A program made the translations under genes and the position numbers. A model generated the notes under the pieces. That model was given only the letters and a program-made list of their open reading frames with translations. It ran no database searches and was not told where the DNA came from. Positions 56,353 to 64,000 of a stretch of DNA of 64,000 bases are shown in pieces. This DNA is from Hemileia vastatrix (taxonomy: Eukaryota; Basidiomycota; Pucciniomycetes; Pucciniales; Zaghouaniaceae): assembly GCA_030280995.1 (NCBI GenBank), contig JASXTE010000011.1:18618603-18682602 (forward strand), read 5' to 3'. Position 1 is the stretch's first letter, and every line of letters begins with the position of its first letter.

Positions 56353-57302
56353 ATGGTGAGCCAATGCCTATGAATGTTGATTCTGACTCTCAGGAGGATG
56401 TCCCTTTGGCTTCATTGCCAAAGCCTTCTGGAGTTAGAGGTGCTGGTGAGGGATCTGGTTTGATTCCTGTTGATGGAAAATCTGCTGGTGGTTCTGGTCC
56501 TCAGGAGATTTCTAGGACCAAGGTAGTGAAGCCAAGGGCTCACTTTGAGAGGCCAGTAGTTTCTGGCCAATCTAATGTTATGGACTTGGTTCTAGAAAGA
56601 ATGAATCAGGGTCAGGTTTCCCTTTCTTATGAGGAATCGTATGCTACCACTCCTGGGTTGGCTGATAGACAAAAAAAATTGCTGACCAGGAGAAGGGTTT
56701 CTTCTGGGGAGGTGGAATACATCTGTGATTCTGCGTAAAATTTTGGTGAGGAGTTGAAAACTCATTTTTCTGCTCCTCTTGGTTATTTCAATGTCACTCT
56801 GAATGGCAGGGAGGCTAGGGCATTGGTGGATTCAGGTTCTCAGATTAACCTGATTTCTTTGTTTGAGGCTACTCATCTGGGCCTCCCCATCAAGACAGGA
56901 ATTGGTGGGAATTTAAGAGGGATTGGTGGCCATGTCACTGAGTTAATTGGGACAGCCAAATTTGTAAAGCTGGATGTCGGTGGAGCCTCCAGAAAGGTTC
57001 ATTTTTACATTTCCAAAGGTAATGTGAAAGCTGTTTTGGGTGGACCATTCTTGATGGATTTTCAAGCAAGAATTGGTTATCAGTTTGACATGGGAATCAG
57101 TTTTGAGTTTACCGGTGAAGATGAGAGAAGGCTTCACATGAGGTTATCATCTCCTGGAGATGATGGTTAGGAGACCAGGCCTGGCTTTTCTTCAATGTGC
57201 CAGTACATGGATTGTTGCAGGAGGAGGAAAGAAGTGGGTATCCCCTCTGGTTTTTTGGAGTGTGGCTCAGGCTCTAGTGAGAGTCTGTCTTTTTTAGAGT
57301 AA
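56343..57302 (+). pseudogene. Protease ORF of Ty3-alpha copy 6
   Basis: This frame is minus one relative to gag and overlaps its end. It is already sensible upstream of the gag stop (YGPPSFGTLDINGEPMP across a run of six C at 56324-56329), so either a frameshift signal or a one-base indel links the two. A linker with QEDVPLASLPKPSG follows, then a TAA at 56736, then LNGREARALVDSGSQINLIS with the catalytic DSG, LPIKTGIGGNLRGIG and GGPFLMDFQARIGYQ. A TAG at 57168 precedes a Cys-rich basic tail ending at 57302. Confidence 0.75.
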
Positions 57303-58098
57303 TGAGGGCTGATTGCCATAGAGCTAAAACCTCTCCCCAAGATGAGGAAATCCCAGGTTGTAGTAGGACAGCTCTCTTAGAGATATACCAAGTGTATTTT
57401 CAACTTTCTCTTTTTAATGTTTCTCTTCTCTGAAAGTATTCTTCATGTTTTTCATCAAGTATCTATTCTCTCTCAAGATTTTCAATTATTTTTAATTCAA
57501 GTTCAAAAATAAAGATTGTTTATATATCTTTATTGAAAGATATGTGGAAAAGTTTTGGAGCGGTGAGATTGGGGTCTAAAAGTAAGTCCTCCCAATTGTG
57601 CACCGCTAGGGTTTCTTCTATGCCTTTCAAAAACATTACCTTGGCCACGTCTGTGAGCATTGGGGAAACCCCTGGTTATTTTTGTAGGATGGAATAAAAC
57701 TCAAGAAAAGAAGAAAAAAATTTCAAGATAACTGAGGAGAAGTAAGAAAAAAATCTGAAGATAATTAAAAAAGAAGAAAAAAATTATTTTTGTGAAGATC
57801 ATCAAGATCAATTTTCAGGCCTCCAGCATGAGGTTAAACTGCACAAATTTTTGAAGAAAGAAGATCTTCAAGATCAATTTTTGGGCCTCTGGCATGAGGA
57901 TAAACTGCATAATTTTAGAAGATATGATTCAGAAGATGAATCAAGATTTGAAGATTTGGAAGATGGAAGTGAGGACAAAGATGTGGAATTGGGGAAAAGT
58001 TGTGGAGTGATGAGATTGGGGTCTTAAAGTAAGTCCTCCCAATTGTGCACCTCTAGGGTTTCTTCTACAGCTTTAAAAACATTACCTGGGACACACAT
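57303..58098 (+). repeat. Protease-RT spacer with nested duplications
   Basis: Non-coding. A block of about 145 bp occurs twice (about 57549-57690 and 57993-58133), both with 'gagattggggtct' and 'tcctcccaattgtgcacc' and both ending in a pyrimidine-rich stretch plus AG (tttttgtag, tttttgttccag). Between them 'gatcaattttcaggcctcc' and 'gatcaatttttgggcctct' form a tandem pair of about 60 bp. The start of the spacer is conserved in copies 1 and 3. Confidence 0.65.
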
Positions 58099-59340
58099 GT
58101 GAGAAATGGGGGAACCCTTGGTTTTTGTTCCAGGTCTGGTGGTGAGGACATCCTAAAGATTCCTCAAGTTGAGGGTGGAGCCGCAAAGTACAAGAGGGTA
58201 GCACAAATTATTAGGCCTGTAAATGAGCCTATTCCTGTGGGTTTGAATCCTCCTTTGAAGAAGCCTTTGTTATCAAGAGATCCGTACTGTACTCCTCTGG
58301 TGAAGAAGCCTCCTGATTTTGTGGAAAACTCTTGAGTGACTGTGGAAAGGTTGAAAGTTGTTAATTTTGGTCCTTATGGGCGGTTGTCTGATGAAGAAAA
58401 GAAGTTGTTGTTGCACGTTATTTTGTTCAGGGAGAAAGTGGTGGCATTTGTTGAAGAGGAAAGGGGTGTGTTGAAACACTCTTATGGGGAACCTTACTTG
58501 ATTCCTGTGGTTTGTCATGAACCTTGGCAAATCAAACCTATTCCAATTCCAGCTGCTATTAGGGAAGATTTTGTGGAGATTGTTAGGGAAAGAGTCAGGA
58601 CAGGATTGTATGAAAAATCAACTTCTAGTTACTCAAGTCTGTTTTTCTGTGTTAAGAAACAGAATGGGAAGTTTAGAGTGGTTCATGATCTTAGGGCCTT
58701 GAATAGAGTCACTATCAAGGATGTGGGGATGCAGCCAAGTGCGGAGGACTTTGTGGAAGATTTTTCTGGAAGGGTATGTTATGGTTTGGGAGATATTATG
58801 GGCATTTATGATGAAAGGGAAATTCACACTGATTCACGGCCAATCACAACGTTTGAGACTCCTCTGGGAAGATTTCAGCTCACTAGGTTGCCTCACCGAG
58901 AAACTTATTCAGTAGCAGTATATTAAGCTCAAATGGCTTGGATTTTACAGGATGAGGTTATGACTCATGCTGGTATTTTTATTGATGATGGTGGAATTAA
59001 AGGACCCTCCACTGATTATGGAAATGAAGTGATGAAGGAGAACCCAGGTATAAGGAGATTTGTTTGGGAATATGCAATTACTCTAGAGAGGGTATTGTTT
59101 AGGATTGAAGAGGCTGGCTTGACCATTTCTGGTTCAAAGTTCTGTTGTTGTGTTCCTGCTCTAGAAATTCTGGGTCATGTCATATGTAAGGAGAGAAGGA
59201 TTATAGAAAAGAGAATATTAATAAAATTCAGTCATGGCCAAGGCACAAAAATACTACTGACGTTAGAGGATTTTTGAGATTTTGTGTGTACTTCAGGATT
59301 TTTATTAAGGATTTTTCTTTGTTGGCTTCACCCTTGAGAA
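58099..59340 (+). pseudogene. Reverse transcriptase of Ty3-alpha copy 6
   Basis: The frame from 58099 has IIRPVNEPIPVGLNPPLKKP, a TGA at 58333, then SYGEPYLIPVVCHEPWQIKP, RVVHDLRALNRVTIKDVGMQ and FETPLGRFQLTRLPH. After a TAA at 58924 come GIFIDDGGIKGPSTDYGNEV (catalytic FIDD) and PALEILGHVI. The FIDDGGIKGP form with a following NPGIRRFVWEY is known from a fungal Ty3/gypsy group. A shift occurs near 59277. RT copies element RNA into DNA. Confidence 0.8.
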
Positions 59341-60464
59341 GGTTGACCAGGAAGGATGCGGAGTGGAAATGGACTGAAGAGTGTGAAGAGGCCTTTCAGA
59401 AATTGAAGAAGGTGGTAGGTTAAGATATTATTCTTCACAAGTTGGATTATGGAAGGGAAGCTGGAAAAATTTATCTGGTGGTGGACTCAAGTTATATTGC
59501 TGCTGGTGCTGTTTTGTCTCAGGAAGATTAAGCTGGGAAGGTTAGGCCAGTAAGGTATGAGTCTGTAGTTTTTAATGAGGTGGAATCTAGGTATTCTCAG
59601 CCAAAGTTGGAATTGTGTGGTGTAGCAAAAATGTTGAAGAAGCTACAAACCATTGTGTGGGGGCAGCATTTTGAGCTGCAGGTGGATGCTAAATCTCTGG
59701 TTCAAATGATCAACACACCTAATCCTCCAAATGCTCCAATGACTAGGTGGGTGGCATTTATTCAACATCTTTCTTTTGACCTGGTGCACATGCCAGGTAA
59801 GACGTTTACAATGCCAGATGGATTATCAAGAAGACCACCCACAGATGAAGATTTTGATTCTGAAGAATTTGATGTAGATGTTCCAGTGGTTAGGGCAAGT
59901 GCAAAGGGTGCTGAAGATTTTTCTCTCCTCCCCCAAGAGGCTAAACTGGATGATTGTTCTTGCCTCCACCAAGAGTTTAAACTAGATGGTTCTAATCTTG
60001 ATTCTGGTGATCAGGATGTTTTTGTTGATGAAGATGGGGCTTTTGTTTGGGATGGCTCAAAATTGGAGAATGGTGTTTTTGTTGGTGAACTGGATTTTCT
60101 TAAGATTCAGTGGAAGAAAAAGAAGGTGCCAAAGTTTAGGGATTGGTGTCCTGGATTGGCCAGTCATGTTGCTCATGTGTACACTGGAGATTTTGATGAC
60201 AGGGTTGTACCCTTTGATATTGTTTTTTTGGATTTTGAAGATGAGACCTGTGGTCATATTAGGTTTTATTTTATTATGGTTGAATATCTTTTAACCTTAG
60301 AAAGGCCAGATACTTGTGATGATGATACTTGGGTGGCAATCAAGAAGAAGAGTCCTAGAATTTATGTGTCAGGAAGGAAGTTGATGAGGAGGAGACTTCC
60401 AAATCCTCAAGGGGTGTTTGACTCAGAAGAAGGGTCAAGAATTGTTTTTGAAGTCTTTGCCTGA
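59341..60464 (+). pseudogene. RNase H and linker of Ty3-alpha copy 6
   Basis: VVDSSYIAAGAVLSQED at about 59485 starts RNase H, with a TAA at 59529. The frame from 59580 has YSQPKLELCGVAKMLKKLQT, then LQVDAKSLVQMINTPN and HMPGKTFTMPDGLSRRPP. A long acidic linker follows (DEDFDSEEFDVDVPVV), ending in KKKSPRIYVSGRKLMRRRLP, which leads into integrase through a frame change near 60418-60464. Confidence 0.75.
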
Positions 60465-61521
60465 AGACCTTGGTCATAGAGGCTTTGAGGAGACTTATAG
60501 AAGAGTAGCAGATAGATTTTGGTGGCCAGGTATGAAGTTGGCTGTGCAGGGTTGGGTTCAATCTTGTGAAGAATGTCAAAGAAGAAGTCACTTGAAGCCT
60601 AAAGAGGTTGGCCGTGCTACTGGTGAAACAACTATGTTTGGAAGAGTCAGTTTGGATGCTGTCCATATCAAAGAGGGCAGGTATAAATACTTGATTGTTG
60701 CTAGGGATTATTTGTCTGGTTGGGTTGAGGCGGTGCCTCTGGTTAACTTGACTGCCAAAAATGTGGCAGAATATTTGAATAAGGAATGGGTATTTAGGTA
60801 TGGATTAATGAATTTGGTGACTGTTGATGGTGGGCCTGAGTTTGGAGCTGAATTCAAAGAAGCTGTGGCAAGTATTGGTTCTAAAGTCAGGGTGGCTACA
60901 CCTTATTATCCTGAAGCTGAAGGAATAATTGAAAGAGGCCATAAAGTTATCAAAAATTGGTTGGTGAAAATGTGTGGAGATAGTGCTTAAAAATGGAGGC
61001 ATTATTTACACTTGGTTTTATTTTCTGATAGGTTCACTGTGAAAAGTACAACTGGCTATTCCCCTTATTAATTAATTTTTGGGCAGAAATCTGTTCTACT
61101 GGTGTATTTGGAAGCTGTCTCTTATCTTGGAATTAATTTGGATGATATATGCTCAACAGAGGATTTGCTCTGTGCCAGGATGCAATAGTTGGAATGTAGA
61201 GAAGAATTTCAAGAGAAGGCATACTCTAGAATGATGAAGATAATAAATCAATCAGTCAGATACTGAGACAAGAAGTTGGCTCATAGACTCAGGAATCTCT
61301 TGAAACCTGGTTGTTTGGTTTTAGTGTATAATAGAAGTTTGGAAAGTCAGTGGGGAAAGATTTTTTCTGAAAGATGGAATGGACCTTACAGAGTCAGATC
61401 TCATGTTTCTAGAGGTTCTTATGTTTTGGAGGAGCTAGATGGTGCAGTCTTAAAGAAGAGAGTGGATGCAGATCAGGTGAAGAGATTTTACCCTAGAGGC
61501 ACAAAAAGTGAGGAATATTGA
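60418..61521 (+). pseudogene. Integrase of Ty3-alpha copy 6
   Basis: HHCC finger in LGHRGFEETYRRVADRFWWP and SCEECQRRSHLK. Catalytic core SLDAVHIKEGRYKYLIVARD (Asp), VDGGPEFGAEF (Asp), YYPEAEGIIERGHK (Glu). A stop at 60988 is followed by KWRHYLHLVLFSDRFTVKST. The C-terminal part in the 61276 frame has WGKIFSERWNGPYRVRSHVS and SYVLEELDGAVLKKRVDADQ, an SH3-like tail. No chromodomain. Confidence 0.8.
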
Positions 61522-62837
61522 CTCTGCATTGAGGATAAACTATGGACCATTCTTTAATTTTGGATTTTGGTGATGCTGTGCATCTGTTTTGTTGGAAACT
61601 TTTTGTTAGAAGGTACCTATGGGTGGGGATTCTAGATTTTATTTTGGCAAGTGTGGGGGTGACTGATGGGCTGGCTTCTCTATCAAAAGTTACCCCAGAT
61701 TGTCTGTTTCCAACCCCTTCTCTTAATTTTGTTGAATTCTAGTATTGGTTTTTTTTCTTTAACAGGCTTTTAAGTCCTATACGACTTTAAACTGGAATTT
61801 CTTTTGGTCTTCAAGTGCCAGACTCTTCACACTTATTTGTTCTGGTTTAATGTGTTGGACTTCGTGTTTTTGCTAGAAGGTACCCAGGGGGGGCTTTTAG
61901 ATTTAATTTTGGCAAGTGTGGGGGTAACTGATGAGCTGGCTGCTCTGTAGAACAGTTACCCCAGAGTGTATGTTTCAAGTATTTTGTTTGTCCTAGTTGA
62001 ATCCTAGTTCTGGGTTTTGTTATTCAGGTTTCAAGTCCTCTATGACTTTAAACTGGCTTACTGGCTTGGGACAGGCTTTTTTTGTCTATTTGGTTTGGTG
62101 AAGGATCACTGGTGGTCTCCCATCATTTTTACTTATTGAAGGGAGCCCACCCAGTGATCATTTCATTGGACTGGACTTTCTATGGAGCTGAATTTTTTTG
62201 TTATCTTTTCTTTAATTTTTGTGTCTATAGTTAGATAGTAATTTTAGATTATTTTCTTTTTTTCTCTTTTTTTATTTTAATTTTTTTATAGGAGTTATTA
62301 GGATATAATGAGGGAAAAATCACAAAATTTTATTATATGGTGTTACCACATCAGGGTCACCTGGATGTGGGCAAGCATTGGTTGGGAAAGGCTCATCAAT
62401 TGGCTAGGCAATGCTATTTTCTTTCTTTTTCTTATTATTCTCTCAATTTATTATTTATTTCATCTTTATTTTTTTTATTTCAGCTCATTTAAAAATTATT
62501 AAACAGTGTATCCACATCAAGGTGCACTTGGATGTGGGTAAGGTATCAGGGGATCAGCTCATCAATTGGCTGGGGGATACCATTTGTAACTATTATATAT
62601 CTTTTCTCATTATTATTTTTCATTTCATTTTAATTTTTCAGCTCTCATATTTTTGGTTAATTTTTTTATTTATTTTCAAGTTTTTTTTTAGTATGTTAGT
62701 ATTTTAAAATATATATATATATATATATATATAAAATAAAAATAAAAAATAAACCAATTTATATATATATATATATTGCTGTTAATTATTATTGTTCTCT
62801 CTATTTATTAATTAATTAATTTCCCTCTTGTTTATTT
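61522..62837 (+). other. 3' UTR of Ty3-alpha copy 6, with tandem duplications and an AT microsatellite
   Basis: Two copies of a block of about 190 bp (around 61605-61795 and 61875-62060), each with 'gctagaaggtaccc', 'ttggcaagtgtgggggt' and 'caagtcc...acgactttaaactgg' or close variants. A second pair at about 62340-62410 and 62510-62580 shares 'ccacatca' and 'ctcatcaattggct'. (AT)n runs lie at about 62709-62735 and 62761-62776. The same single-copy blocks appear in copy 1. Confidence 0.6.
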
Positions 62838-64000
62838 TTAATGTCTGGAAGAAGAAGCTTCCGGTGGTTGGTATGGATTATGGTGGTGTTTTTGCTTTTT
62901 GTTAAGATTGGAAGAAGAACTGTGTTTTTTGTGGTGTAGGCGGCTGGAAAAAGTATTTGGATTGTAATGGTTGGGTACCAGAGTGGAAGGTAATTTTTGG
63001 GAAGAAGTGGAAGAAGTGGGGATTGAGTGTTGGAAGGTGTGCTTGATTATTCTAGACATCTTCCAGTGGTCATCAAGGAGATTTTTTCTCAGATTCTTTT
63101 CAAAGTCATTAAATGGACCATGGTGGGCAAATGTCTTAAGCATGTTTGAACACATCATGCTTAGGTGTTGTTTCATGTCAGCGTAATCCAGCATTAAGGT
63201 AGTTTCTAGAGGTTGGCCAATCCCAATTTTAGTTTCAGGAGGTGGGGTTCCAACTTAACAGAAGAATTAGATCAGTAATTTTTCTCTGTTAAAGAAATTG
63301 GATTTATTAATTTGGTACTTACAGATTGGAAGCTCATCAAATTTGTAAGTGGCCAGGATTTGAGCTTTTGATGAAAGCTGAATGGATGTTGGAGAGGATC
63401 AACTAGATAGAGGTATGGACTCTCATGATCACTCTCTAAATGGTGTTGAGAAAATGAAGGAGAAGAAGGGTGTTCCTGTGGCCTAGTTGGAGAAGCAGGG
63501 CTGCTGTTCTAGTTGTGGATATTATTATTGCTTGGCCCAGTTGGGTTGGACACTGGTGGTGGAGAACCAGGGTTGTTGAAGGAAAAATCAGGAGAAGGTG
63601 ACCTGGAAGCTGATTGTGATTTGCTGGATGAAGATCTAGAATAAAGAGAATTATCAGAGAAATACTTGGAGGCCAGAGTAGAGGTGTAGTTAGTTCTTCT
63701 TAAAGTAACCGGAGATTTTTGTTTGGAAGCAGCGTTGCGTGCTCTTGTGTTTTCAGAAGGTCCTCTGGAAGGTTTTCTAGAGTTTTTGGAATTTTTGGGG
63801 ATTTCTGGGGAAGAAATTTGGTGTGTACGCATTGCTCTTGGAGCACTAGGAGGTGGTTGCGTAGAGTTGTTGGTGTTTAATGGTATATTTTGGCTGTTAT
63901 CTGGCTGAATTCGGGAGTTTTGAGCCTGATTTTTTCTTTTTGGCAAGGAGGGCGGGCCACCTGGACGCGACCTAGCAGCCTGGGAGCTGATTTTGAAGCT
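62838..64000 (-). pseudogene. Antisense gene of Ty3-alpha copy 6, runs off the right edge
   Basis: Minus strand, opposite to gag-pol and placed after the 3' UTR as in copy 1. The frame is open from the window edge to 63507 (through KRKNQAQNSRIQPDNS, a Pro/Ser-rich stretch and RSSSSKSQSASRSPSPDFSF), ends in a TAG at 63507, then goes on as NSSPASPTRPQEHPSSPSFS to a GTAAGT donor at about 63324. An acceptor near 63257 leads to GTPPPETKIGIG and the frame 63194-62838 (MLDYADMKQHLSMMCSNMLK, FNDFEKNLRKNLLDDHWKMS), ending in a His/Ser-rich tail. The C-terminal part sits where copy 1 has PGPEPTSAMVKFNEVYQQLY. The Cys cluster, if present, lies beyond the window. Confidence 0.55.

Larger units (their letters stand above)
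53729..64000 (+). mobile_element. Ty3-alpha copy 6 (plus strand), runs off the right edge
   Basis: 5' LTR, primer site, gag, protease, long spacer, RT, RNase H, integrase, 3' UTR, and a minus-strand gene at the 3' side. The 3' LTR is outside the window. It is distinctly less AT-rich than the copies at 640-34905 and less broken, with roughly one lesion per domain. Confidence 0.85.

Noticed and set aside
63723..63908. Plus-strand 61-codon ORF
   Set aside because: Shadow of the longer minus-strand antisense gene of copy 6.

Overview
The window is a eukaryotic, AT-rich stretch made almost entirely of nested, decaying transposable elements. I found no intact host housekeeping gene and no RNA gene. 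Short GT-AG introns (59-66 nt), Ty3/gypsy families typical of fungi and a Tet-like 2OG-Fe(II) dioxygenase of the kind expanded in basidiomycetes point to a fungus. A rust (Pucciniales) with a large repeat-rich genome is my best guess, but that is inference.

Layout. 1-332 is the edge of an unrecognised minus-strand ORF. About 640-34905 is a pile of copies of one Ty3/gypsy family, here called Ty3-alpha (LTRs of about 1.1 kb, TGTGG...CTACA). Copy 1 lies on the minus strand (640-10530). Copy 2 is a plus-strand 3' end (10531-13768). Copy 3 lies on the minus strand (13769-30245) and is interrupted by Chromovirus-1 (19428-27844, target duplication ATCAG). Copy 4 is another plus-strand 3' end (about 30691-32941). 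Copy 5 is a minus-strand internal fragment (32942-34905). 34906-36616 is AT-rich and carries two CACTA-like element ends. 36617-52831 is one PIF/Harbinger-type DNA transposon bounded by inverted repeats and an AAT target duplication. It carries a transposase, a giant C/G-asymmetric inverted repeat, a Tet/JBP-like dioxygenase gene, a tandem repeat and a spliced Myb/SANT-like gene. Its transposase exon is split by Chromovirus-2 (37809-46652, target duplication ATTTC). From 53729 to the window end is Ty3-alpha copy 6, on the plus strand and the best preserved copy.

Two observations stand out. First, Ty3-alpha and Chromovirus-1 both carry an extra gene on the opposite strand, between pol and the 3' LTR. 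It shows zinc-cluster-like CX2CX6C spacing and introns that can be spliced only from the antisense transcript, so reverse transcription of the element's genomic RNA would not remove them. Second, a Tet/JBP-like dioxygenase sits inside a Harbinger-type transposon next to its transposase and Myb-like partner, suggesting an element that may modify the methylation state of its own or host DNA.

Order of events, from nesting: Ty3-alpha copies came first and Chromovirus-1 inserted into copy 3. Separately, the Harbinger element inserted into AT-rich DNA and Chromovirus-2 inserted into its transposase. Nearly all retroelement ORFs are broken by stops and frameshifts. The Myb-like gene, and the transposase apart from its insertion, keep open frames.
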